This document shows, piece after piece, positions 7,161 to 13,300 of a DNA stretch of 13,844 nucleotides (its first letter is position 1; every line of letters starts with the position of its first letter). The notes below the pieces were generated by a model. That model saw only the letters and a program-made list of their open reading frames with translations, had not been told where the DNA came from and made no database searches. Position numbers and translations under genes: made by a program. The stretch comes from an uncultured Eubacteriales bacterium (lineage in GTDB: Bacteria > Bacillota > Clostridia > Oscillospirales > UMGS1783): contig CAKSHC010000012.1 in the NCBI GenBank assembly GCA_934456365.1, positions 1 through 13,844 on the forward strand, written 5' to 3'.

Positions 7161-8309
7161 ATGGAAGAGTTCCGGGTTCTGACCGATATCTATTTCGGCG
7201 AAAACGCGCTGGAGCGTTTGTCGAAAATTCCCTATAAAAAGGTTTTCATCATCGCCGATCCCTTCGTGGTCTCGGGCGATCTGATCCGCTATATCCGCCG
7301 CCCCCTCGAAAAGGCCGGCATCGAGTACGAGCTGTTTACCGACGTCGTCCCCGATCCCCCTATTGAGAAGGTCACGGCCGGCGTCAAGGCCTTTTTGGCC
7401 AGCGGGTGCGACTGCATCGTCACCGTCGGCGGCGGCAGCGCGCTGGACACCGCCAAGAGCGTGCGCAAAATCGCCGCGCACATGGCCCCCGAGCGCAAAT
7501 TCTACCTCATCGCCATCCCCACCACCTCCGGCACCGGCAGCGAGGTCACCTCGTTTTCCATCATCACCAATGCCCAGACCCAGGTCAAGCAAACTCTTAT
7601 CTCCGAGGATATGACCCCCAACGAGGCCGTGCTCGACGCCATCCTCGTCAAAAGCGTCCCCGCCTCGGTCACTGCCGATACCGGCCTCGACGTGCTGACC
7701 CATGCCATTGAAGCCTACGTTTCCACCAAGCACAACGAGTTTTCCTCGGCGCTGGCCGAAAAGGCCATCGAGATCACCGGGCAGTTCCTTTTCCGCTCCT
7801 ATTCCAATGCTCAGGATACCCATGCCCGCAATAAAATGCACGTCGCCGCCTGCATCGCCGGCCTCGCCTTCAATTCGGCCTCCCTTGGCCTCAACCACGG
7901 TATGGCTCACCAGCTCGGCGCGCATTTCCATGTGCCCCATGGCCGCGCCAACGCCATCCTGCTCCCTGTCGTCATCGAGTATAACACCGGCATCACCGGC
8001 GTCACCCGCCAGAGCGAGGTCGTGCTGCCCTGCGTCGAGCGCTATTGCAACATCGCCCGCCTCCTCGGCCTCCATGGTTCCAACGAGGTCATGACCATCC
8101 ATTCGCTGTGCAACTACCTGCGCTTCTGCGCCAACGAAATGAAGATCTCCTCGCATCTGCATGAGATCCTCCCCAAGGTCACCCTCGCCGAATACGAGGC
8201 CGCCATCCCCGAAATGGCCGACCATGCCCTCGAGGATTCCTGCACCGCCACCAACCCCCGCACCCCCTCCAAGGCCGAGGTCGAGGAGCTCTTCCGCAAG
8301 CTCTGGTGA
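7161..8309 (+). CDS. Iron-containing alcohol dehydrogenase, PduQ/EutG-like
   Basis: A 382-residue cytoplasmic enzyme that should interconvert short-chain aldehydes and alcohols with NAD(H). Visible motifs are TDIYFGENAL near the N-terminus, GGGSALDTAK at 90-99, PTTSGTGSEVT at 120-130, and the metal ligands D177, H181, H246 and H260. The last two flank HGMAHQLGAHFHVPHG at 246-261. The overall pattern is closest to the 1-propanol/ethanol dehydrogenases of the PduQ/EutG group and unlike the YqhD-type enzyme at 22-1173. No microcompartment, diol dehydratase or aldehyde dehydrogenase genes are nearby, so a stand-alone fermentative role is more likely. The start at 7161 follows AAGGA by 9 bases; starting at 7134 would add nine residues with no ribosome site. 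It is monocistronic, with its own promoter and terminator. Confidence 0.92.
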   Translation: MEEFRVLTDIYFGENALERLSKIPYKKVFIIADPFVVSGDLIRYIRRPLEKAGIEYELFTDVVPDPPIEKVTAGVKAFLASGCDCIVTVGGGSALDTAKSVRKIAAHMAPERKFYLIAIPTTSGTGSEVTSFSIITNAQTQVKQTLISEDMTPNEAVLDAILVKSVPASVTADTGLDVLTHAIEAYVSTKHNEFSSALAEKAIEITGQFLFRSYSNAQDTHARNKMHVAACIAGLAFNSASLGLNHGMAHQLGAHFHVPHGRANAILLPVVIEYNTGITGVTRQSEVVLPCVERYCNIARLLGLHGSNEVMTIHSLCNYLRFCANEMKISSHLHEILPKVTLAEYEAAIPEMADHALEDSCTATNPRTPSKAEVEELFRKLW

Positions 8310-8352
8310 GAAGAGCGATGATGAATGCAGAATGAGGAATGAGAAATAAAGG

Positions 8353-8377
8353 AAGGCGTGCATTGCACGCCTTTTTT
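8353..8377 (+). terminator. Terminator of the PduQ-like dehydrogenase gene
   Basis: AAGGCGTGC pairs with GCACGCCTT around a three-base loop, and the T-run continues to six T (8372-8377). It lies 43 bases after the stop codon. It sits inside the larger inverted-repeat element. Confidence 0.85.
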
Positions 8378-8380
8378 ATT

Positions 8381-8457
8381 ATCAAAAGAGGCGCGTTTCA
8401 CGCGCCTCTTCCTCAATTCATCATTTACCATTTCTCATTCCTCATTGCCCCTCCGCC
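8381..8457. repeat. Dispersed repeat A, copy 1
   Basis: It begins ATCAAAAGAGGCGCG, forms an 11-base hairpin, and continues through CCTCAATT and a run of TTTCTCATTCCTCATT to GCCCCTCCGCC. It matches 9301-9378 along its whole length with a handful of substitutions and one length difference. Hairpin pairing is preserved in both copies. Confidence 0.75.
8386..8410 (-). terminator. GAGGCGCG hairpin, likely terminator of the HAD gene
   Basis: Perfect 11-base arms (8386-8396 and 8400-8410) with a three-base loop. On the minus strand it ends in CTTTTGAT, a short T-run, placing it downstream of the HAD gene that stops at 8519. Together with 8353-8377 it insulates the two converging genes. Confidence 0.6.
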
Positions 8458-8513
8458 AAGGCCCCCTTGTGCAAAGGGGGCTGTCACCGGAGGTGACTGG
8501 GGGATTGTCTTTT
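8458..8513. repeat. Double-hairpin repeat B
   Basis: Two adjacent palindromes: GCCCCCTT/AAGGGGGC with a five-base loop (8461-8481) and GTCACC/GGTGAC with a three-base loop (8483-8497), followed by TGGGGGATTGTC. The form is reminiscent of palindromic intergenic repeats in gut Clostridia (recollection, not a search result). There is only one copy in this window. Confidence 0.5.
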
Positions 8514-8518
8514 CTTTC

Positions 8519-9217
8519 TCACCGCGCATCCCTCATCGCCTTTATCGCTTCTTTCAGATCGTCGATGCAGAAATCCGCCGCCGCGGGCGAAAGATTTCTC
8601 CCCCTGCGGTAAAAGCAGGTCTTCATGCCAAAGGCCGCCGCGCCCTCGATGTCCGAGGAAACCGAATCCCCCAGCATCAGGATCTCGTTCGGCGCCAGCG
8701 GCTGGGAAAGCCCGGCGTTTTGCCTTTTCAGCGCCCGCTCGAAAAATTCCCGCGCCGGCTTGAAAGCGCCCAGATCCTCCGAAAGGAAAAGATGGGTGAA
8801 AAAGCCCCGCAGCCCGCCGGCCTCGAGGCGTCGGGTCTGCTGCAAAACCGGCCCGTTGCTTGCCAGACAAAGCGGGTATTTCGCAGAAAGCGCGCAGAGC
8901 AGATCCCGCGCTCCCGGCTCGAGGATCGCGCTGTGAAGCAGCCCCTCTTTGAAAAAGCACTCAAAGGCCGCCCCGTCTCCTGCCGTGCCGAGACGCCGGA
9001 AGATCCGATCCCAGCGCACAGCCTCCAGCGCCTCCCGGGTCATCTCTCCGCGCCCCACCGCCTCCCATAAGGCGTTGGTTTCCTCCTGAAAAACGGCAAA
9101 CATCCAGGGCTCATAATAAAATCCGAACCGGGCAAACCCCTCCCGCATCGCCTGTTGGGCGTAGGCATCGAAGTCAAGCAGCGTGTTGTCCAGATCCAGC
9201 CAAACCGATCGAATCAT
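8519..9217 (-). CDS. HAD-family phosphatase, YjjG-like 5'-nucleotidase
   Basis: A 232-residue soluble HAD hydrolase (subfamily IA type). All catalytic motifs are present: motif I DLDNT with nucleophile D8 and acid D10, motif II ASN with S120, motif III K153 in AFKP, and motif IV GDSVSSD with D184 and D189. A helical cap occupies about 15-95. The opening WLDLDNTLLDFDAYAQQAM and the cap pattern TNALWEAVGRGEMT are typical of YjjG, which dephosphorylates (d)UMP, dTMP and non-canonical pyrimidine nucleotides; the exact substrate is inferred. The start at 9217 is preceded by GGGAGAG. The frame stays open to a GTG at 9271, but those extra 18 codons are repeat sequence and are not accepted. It lies downstream of the CotH gene on the same strand, separated by a hairpin. 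Confidence 0.88.
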   Translation of the reverse strand: MIRSVWLDLDNTLLDFDAYAQQAMREGFARFGFYYEPWMFAVFQEETNALWEAVGRGEMTREALEAVRWDRIFRRLGTAGDGAAFECFFKEGLLHSAILEPGARDLLCALSAKYPLCLASNGPVLQQTRRLEAGGLRGFFTHLFLSEDLGAFKPAREFFERALKRQNAGLSQPLAPNEILMLGDSVSSDIEGAAAFGMKTCFYRRGRNLSPAAADFCIDDLKEAIKAMRDAR

Positions 9218-9244
9218 AGCCCTTCTCTCCCTTTCTTCATTGCC

Positions 9245-9284
9245 CTTACTTCTTACTTCTTCCCTCTTCACTCTTCACTCTTCA
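9245..9284. repeat. Heptamer tandem array
   Basis: Two units of CTTACTT (9245-9258) and three units of CTCTTCA (9264-9284) are separated by five pyrimidines. All are seven-base units, so the tract keeps a seven-base rhythm. It lies in the leader of the HAD gene between the CotH terminator hairpin and the HAD ribosome site. Confidence 0.7.
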
Positions 9285-9300
9285 CTGCCCTTCCTTTCCC

Positions 9301-9378
9301 ATCAAAAGAGGCGCGCCTCGCGCGCCTCTTCCTCAATTTCTCATTCCATCATTTCTCATTCTTCATTGCCCTTCCGCC
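9301..9378. repeat. Dispersed repeat A, copy 2
   Basis: Second copy of the element at 8381-8457, in the same orientation. It lacks the left inverted arm seen outside copy 1. Its right part overlaps the end of the CotH reading frame: the stop codon (9356-9358) and the last residues KGNEE are written in repeat sequence. Confidence 0.75.
9306..9330 (-). terminator. GAGGCGCG hairpin, likely terminator of the CotH gene
   Basis: Perfect 11-base arms (9306-9316 and 9320-9330) around a three-base loop. On the minus strand it is followed by TTTTGAT and lies 25 bases past the CotH stop codon. The T-run is short, so some read-through into the HAD gene is likely. Confidence 0.6.
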
Positions 9379-12052
9379 TTTTCCTTTTCACCAAAAGCCA
9401 TCCGCCCTGCGCGCCGATCGCCAGCGCGATCCAAAGCGGCAGCAGCGCGTCCCCGTCGGTGTTCGGGATCTCGTCCGCCCACTGGGCATAAAGGATCGCG
9501 TCCCCTTCGGCAAGATAGCGCGCGCCGGGAGCATAGGAATCGCCCGAGCCGTCGGGGCTGGTGTTCCAGCCGAGGAAGCGGTAGCCCGCGCGGGTCGGCT
9601 TTTTATCCGGCAAAAGGAGCTCCTGCCCGAAGATCTTTTCTGCCTGCCCCGGTCCGTTTGCGCCGCCGCGCTCGTCAAAGGTCAGGGTATAGCGCTCGGG
9701 CTCCCACTGAGCGTAAAGCTGCAGATCGCCCTCCGCCGTCAGCTCGCTGCCCGGGGCATAGGAATCGCCCGAGCCGTCGGGGCTGGTGTTCCAGCCGAGG
9801 AAGCGGTGTCCCGCCCGAAGAGGAAGCTCCTCAGGCAAAAGCAGGGGCTCGCCGTAGGTTTTGGTCAGAGCCTGCGGCGCGCTTTGCCCGCCGTTGGGCA
9901 AGAAGGAAACGGTCGCGCGCTCGGGCTCCCAAAGTGCGTAAAGGGTGTGGTTCTGATTGGAGGAATAGAAATCGCCGGGCTGCAGGGTCGTTCCGCTGCC
10001 GTCGCGCTTGGCGTTCCAGCCGAGGAAGCGGTAGCCTGTGCGGGTCGGTGTTTTTTGCGGCAAGGCGATCTGTTCGCCCCGCGTCTTTTGAATGGCCTCG
10101 GGCGCCCCCGCGCCGCCCGCCGCGTCAAAGCGCAGAAGGCTCTGCTCCTCGGCCCATGCCGCATGGAGCGTGATATTGCCGGTCATAAGAAGAAGGTCTC
10201 CGGCCTGATAGAAGGGGAGAAGATCCTCCGCGTCGGGCGTCCAGCCCTCGAAGACCGCGCCCTCGCGTCCCGGCGGCATGGCCTGCACCACCGCCTGCAT
10301 GCCTTCGGAATAGAAGGTGTTGTCCTCCAGTAGGGTCGTGTTGTAGTCGCCCATATCGTATTTCAGATAAAAGGTGTCGGAGGCAAAGGCCCGGCTCAAA
10401 AAGGCGATCCGTTTTTCGAGGAAGGAATTCAGATGTCCCACCTCGCCCTCGAAGTTTTGGGAGATCAGGGAAAGATCGGTCGTCTGATAGGTGTCCCAAA
10501 GGATCATGTTGCCGGCCATGGCCTGCCGGAAGATCGCTTCGGACTCCCGCGCCGTGTTCTGAAGTGTGGTGGCATAGGGCAGCATCTCCTCCTTCCAGAT
10601 CCGGCTCACAGCCGCCTGGAAGTCGCTGTGCAGATAGCATTGGCCGAGAAAGCTGCGCTTTGTCGGGAAAAAGCCGTTGAGCCGCCAAACCTTGATCCAG
10701 AGCTGCTCGGGATCGGAGGAATTGACTCCGTCGGTGTTGTAGGTTTCCGGCCAGCCGCGCCCTAAGGAGGTATCGAAATCCCAGGCCGGTCCGTAGATCA
10801 GCTTGCCGTTTTTGGGCTTGTAAAGATAGAAGGACTGGTTGCAGCCGTCGTAGTTTTCGGTAAATTCCTGCAGAAGATAGCTCCGCGCGATCGAATCCAT
10901 ATCGGCGTAGTCGCTGTAGTGGCGGCCCTGGTCGTTATAGCCGGTCGGGGAGTAGAGCGCGTCTTCAAACTCCTGATAGTAGGAGCGGATGTAGGAAACC
11001 TGCTCCTGCGAGGCCGCTTCGGGCGACTTGAGGATAACGCTCTGCCCCCGCGTCGTCACAAAGCCCGAGGCCTCCTCGGCGTAGCGGGTGTAAGCCTCAA
11101 ATTCCAGAAGATAGCCGCCCGTGATGTCGGAGGGATTGTTGGGGATCTCATAGTATTTCATCGTGCCCGGCACCGGATCGCCGAGAGCCCCCGCACGGGG
11201 ATAGGAATCGAGGGGGGCGCTGTTGAGCGCCTCGGTCGCCTTCTCCAGATCGTCGATGTCCACCCGCTCGCTCCCTACCTCCACCTTCTCGGTCAGATAG
11301 TAAAGCCCCTGGTATTCCTCGTTGATGTAAAGCGCGATGCGCTGTCCCTCGGGCGTGACGGCAATGCCGAGCTGCCGCGCCAGCGAAAGGGCGATCTCGT
11401 TGCGCAGGAAGGTGTGGTCCTCCATGTTGGCCAAAAGGCACCATTTTTTGGCCTTGCCCATGCCAAAGAGATCGGCCTTTTTCGAAAGCTTGATGTTGTA
11501 GGGCTTTTTGGCCCAGGTCCAGGTCGAGTTGCCGCGGCCCTTGATGTAGTCGAGAGAGCCGTTTAAGAGTTCGGTCCCGTCTTCCCCGAGGATGCGGACA
11601 GTACCCGGCTCCTTGTGGCTTTTGTCTGCCTTCACCGCATCAAGGCTGCCCGATGCCGTGTCAATATAAACGGTCGGGATGCCCGCTGTTTGCAGGGTGA
11701 TGACCCGGTAGCTCTGCCCGGCGCAGGTTAGAACCGTTTCCTGCCCCGGGGTGAACACGTCGGTTTCCTGCCCCGAAAGCAAGGTCTTCTCTCCGGCCTT
11801 TACCTCGCCGGAAGCTGAAAAGTGCACGGTGAGCCGCGCCGGATCGGCCTCGTTGGGAAGGAAGAGGTAGTAGGTGGAGCTGGCCTCGTGGAGCCACCAG
11901 GCAACCTGCCCCAGCTTCGAGCCCTCGGACATGCCGACCGCCTCCACGGTCAGATCGGTCAGCCCGTCGGCTGCCGAAACGGAAGGAACCGCCGCCAGAA
12001 GAAGGCCGAGCAGAAGCACGGCCGCCGCGATGCGAAGCCCCGTTTTTTTCAT
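9356..12052 (-). CDS. Secreted CotH-domain surface protein with InlB-type (Flg_new) repeats
   Basis: An 898-residue exported protein. Residues 1-27 form a signal peptide (MKK, Leu/Ala core, cleavage after VSA). A CotH kinase-like domain spans about 150-555, with RGNSTWTWAKKPYNIKL at 173-189, KKWCLLANMEDHTFLRNE at 202-219, the YINEEYQGLYYLTEKV stretch at 242-257 and the acidic GPAWDFDTSLG at 421-431. CotH proteins include atypical protein kinases of spore coats and many extracellular proteins of unproven activity. Then come one degenerate (about 561-634) and three clear InlB B-repeat/Flg_new units (about 640-709, 712-783, 787-858), each containing GxRFLGWN. The C-terminus has IPNTDGD (862-868), a hydrophobic segment (about 869-888) and a KRKRRK tail, the shape of a sortase sorting signal. 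GGAGG lies 8 bases before the start. A class B sortase is encoded divergently upstream. Confidence 0.93.
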   Translation of the reverse strand: MKKTGLRIAAAVLLLGLLLAAVPSVSAADGLTDLTVEAVGMSEGSKLGQVAWWLHEASSTYYLFLPNEADPARLTVHFSASGEVKAGEKTLLSGQETDVFTPGQETVLTCAGQSYRVITLQTAGIPTVYIDTASGSLDAVKADKSHKEPGTVRILGEDGTELLNGSLDYIKGRGNSTWTWAKKPYNIKLSKKADLFGMGKAKKWCLLANMEDHTFLRNEIALSLARQLGIAVTPEGQRIALYINEEYQGLYYLTEKVEVGSERVDIDDLEKATEALNSAPLDSYPRAGALGDPVPGTMKYYEIPNNPSDITGGYLLEFEAYTRYAEEASGFVTTRGQSVILKSPEAASQEQVSYIRSYYQEFEDALYSPTGYNDQGRHYSDYADMDSIARSYLLQEFTENYDGCNQSFYLYKPKNGKLIYGPAWDFDTSLGRGWPETYNTDGVNSSDPEQLWIKVWRLNGFFPTKRSFLGQCYLHSDFQAAVSRIWKEEMLPYATTLQNTARESEAIFRQAMAGNMILWDTYQTTDLSLISQNFEGEVGHLNSFLEKRIAFLSRAFASDTFYLKYDMGDYNTTLLEDNTFYSEGMQAVVQAMPPGREGAVFEGWTPDAEDLLPFYQAGDLLLMTGNITLHAAWAEEQSLLRFDAAGGAGAPEAIQKTRGEQIALPQKTPTRTGYRFLGWNAKRDGSGTTLQPGDFYSSNQNHTLYALWEPERATVSFLPNGGQSAPQALTKTYGEPLLLPEELPLRAGHRFLGWNTSPDGSGDSYAPGSELTAEGDLQLYAQWEPERYTLTFDERGGANGPGQAEKIFGQELLLPDKKPTRAGYRFLGWNTSPDGSGDSYAPGARYLAEGDAILYAQWADEIPNTDGDALLPLWIALAIGAQGGWLLVKRKRRKGNEE
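9531..9807. repeat. 52-base exact direct repeat inside the CotH gene
   Basis: Positions 9531-9582 and 9756-9807 are identical over 52 bases, offset by 225 bases (75 codons, in frame). They encode the RFLGWNTSPDGSGDSYA segment of the last two InlB-type repeats. A shorter part (GTTCCAGCCGAGGAAGCGGT) recurs in the third unit near 10012-10031. Confidence 0.93.
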
Positions 12053-12101
12053 GAAAATGCCCTCCTGAAAAAGCTTTTTTGGGGGATATGCGCTCAGTTT
12101 C

Positions 12102-12130
12102 AGTATAAAGGAGGGGAAAAAAGAAGTCAA
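12102..12130 (-). promoter_or_regulatory. Promoter of the CotH gene
   Basis: Minus-strand TTGACT (12125-12130), a 17-base spacer and TATACT (12102-12107), with the -10 about 50 bases upstream of the start codon. It is back to back with the sortase promoter; the two -35 boxes are 70 bases apart. Confidence 0.75.
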
Positions 12131-12200
12131 GAAGATTCAATTTTTGCATTCTTTTTGGGGGTTTTCCCTGCCTTTTTCGGAAAAAAGGAGGCGTTTTGCC

Positions 12201-12228
12201 TTGCGATTTTGCCGTTTTCTGATATAAT
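12201..12228 (+). promoter_or_regulatory. Promoter of the sortase gene
   Basis: TTGCGA (12201-12206), a 16-base spacer, and perfect TATAAT (12223-12228) preceded by TGA (extended -10). Two TTTTGCC heptamers (12194-12200 and 12207-12213) bracket the -35 box. Two GAGCAAAAA copies (12242-12250 and 12254-12262) lie in the transcribed leader. Whether either pair is regulatory is unknown. Confidence 0.75.
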
Positions 12229-12284
12229 AGAAGGGTCTTTTGAGCAAAAATTCGAGCAAAAACCGTTTGTAAGGAGGGCCTTTT

Positions 12285-13199
12285 ATGGAAGAAAACCGAA
12301 ATGTAAGCCCGGAGAGAATGGCTCAAGAGCCGCTTCATCCTCGCTCTCGGCGGGTAAAAGGGGTAAAAAGAGGGGCGGGCAAGCACAAAAAGCTCACGCC
12401 GCGCGCCCTGATTTTAGACGCCATGATCGTTCTCTGCGCCGCCGTTTTTCTGGTTTCGGCCTTTTTCATTGTGCGCTGGCTTTGGCAGAACGCGCAAACC
12501 AGAAGCATTGCCGACAGCCTGGGCTCTCTGGCGGGGGTCAGCGAGGATAAAATCCGCCAGAGCGACGGCACCGAGGTGCTGCCGCCCCTCGAAGCGGACG
12601 ACGAGGGGAAGATCCCCTATTATTCCCTGAGCATGCAGGAGCTGCTCGCCCTCAATCCCGATACGGTGGCCTGGATCCGGGTGGCCGGCACCGAGATCAA
12701 CTATCCCGTGGTGCAGGGCAAGGACAACAGCTATTATCTCAAGCATAATTTTGAATACGGCTATACCGACGCCGGCTGGATCTTCGGCGACTACCGCTGC
12801 GATTTCACCCGCCTGCAAAACAACCGCAACCTCATTATCTACGGCCATGGGCGGCGGGATATGTCGATGTTCGGTTCGCTGGAATACTGCCGCCGCTCCT
12901 GGTGGCTCAACGACAGCGACCTCCACACCGTCCACATCACCACCCCGACCGAGGAAACGGTGTGGCGGGTGTTTGCGGTGTATACCACCGATGTGGATTT
13001 CTACTACATCCGCACCGATTTCACCAACGACGCGGCCTTCCTCGCGCTGGTGGATCAGATGAAATCCAAAAGCTTCTACGATTTCGATCAGCCGGTCGAG
13101 GCGGACGACACCATCCTCACCCTTTCGACCTGCACCACCGACGCCGACCGGCTGGTGCTCCAGGCGGTGCTGGTGGAGCAGCGGACGCTGACCGATTGA
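12285..13199 (+). CDS. srtB: Class B sortase
   Basis: A 304-residue membrane-anchored transpeptidase. A basic N-terminal cytoplasmic tail (1-40) precedes one membrane segment (about 41-64), giving type II topology, and an extracellular sortase domain (about 110-300). Class B features are TVAWIRVAGTEINYPVVQ at 127-144, NSYYLKHNF at 148-156, GWIFGDYRC at 164-172, the catalytic histidine H188 in IYGHG, the nucleophile C283 in TLSTC and the arginine R289. Sortases cut substrate sorting signals and join the protein to the cell wall or to pilin partners. AAGGAGGG precedes the ATG by 6 bases. The CotH surface protein is transcribed divergently from the same intergenic region and is the obvious candidate substrate. 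The residue after the catalytic His is Gly, where Asn is usual in class B. Confidence 0.95.
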   Translation: MEENRNVSPERMAQEPLHPRSRRVKGVKRGAGKHKKLTPRALILDAMIVLCAAVFLVSAFFIVRWLWQNAQTRSIADSLGSLAGVSEDKIRQSDGTEVLPPLEADDEGKIPYYSLSMQELLALNPDTVAWIRVAGTEINYPVVQGKDNSYYLKHNFEYGYTDAGWIFGDYRCDFTRLQNNRNLIIYGHGRRDMSMFGSLEYCRRSWWLNDSDLHTVHITTPTEETVWRVFAVYTTDVDFYYIRTDFTNDAAFLALVDQMKSKSFYDFDQPVEADDTILTLSTCTTDADRLVLQAVLVEQRTLTD

Positions 13200-13206
13200 A
13201 AAACAA

Positions 13207-13268
13207 AAAAAGCCCCCGAGAGGCGCACTTTCTTATGGAGTGCGCCTCTCTGACGGGCGGGGCTTTTT
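13207..13268 (+). terminator. Long two-part hairpin terminator after the sortase gene
   Basis: Inner arms GAGAGGCGCACT (13218-13229) and AGTGCGCCTCTC (13239-13250) form 12 perfect pairs. Outer AAAAAGCCCC (13207-13216) pairs with GGGGCTTTTT (13259-13268), ending in five T. The A-run at 13205-13211 would let it work on the minus strand too. Confidence 0.82.
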
Positions 13269-13300
13269 CCGGAAAGGGATCCGACAGGGAGGAAAAGAGG

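Larger units (their letters stand above)
8331..8446. repeat. Palindromic repeat element with 17-base inverted ends (MITE-like)
   Basis: A perfect 17-base inverted repeat (8331-8347 and 8430-8446, core AATGAGGAATGAGAAAT) encloses two hairpins, at 8353-8373 and 8386-8410. The element carries no gene. Its right half (8381-8457) is repeated at 9301-9378. This is the form of a small non-autonomous dispersed repeat; genome-wide copy number cannot be judged here. Confidence 0.6.

Noticed and set aside
7050..8363. 437-codon minus-strand frame opposite the second dehydrogenase
   Set aside because: Long only because of biased third positions in the real gene; Gly/Asp-rich with no domain.
8310..8518. 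CRISPR array or small RNA gene in the repeat-rich gap
   Set aside because: Repeats are palindromic and not regularly spaced with unique spacers; no promoter was recognised for a separate RNA.
9218..9271. N-terminal extension of the HAD gene (GTG start at 9271)
   Set aside because: The extra residues are encoded by repeat and array sequence; the HAD motif I begins right after the start at 9217, which has its own ribosome site.
9155..10333. 392-codon plus-strand frame opposite the CotH gene
   Set aside because: Its repeats merely mirror the InlB-type repeats of the real gene, and its start lies inside the HAD gene.
12171..12188. CCTTTTT/AAAAAGG hairpin in the CotH-sortase intergenic region
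   Set aside because: A/T-rich short palindrome lying upstream of both promoters' transcripts; likely chance in a low-complexity stretch.
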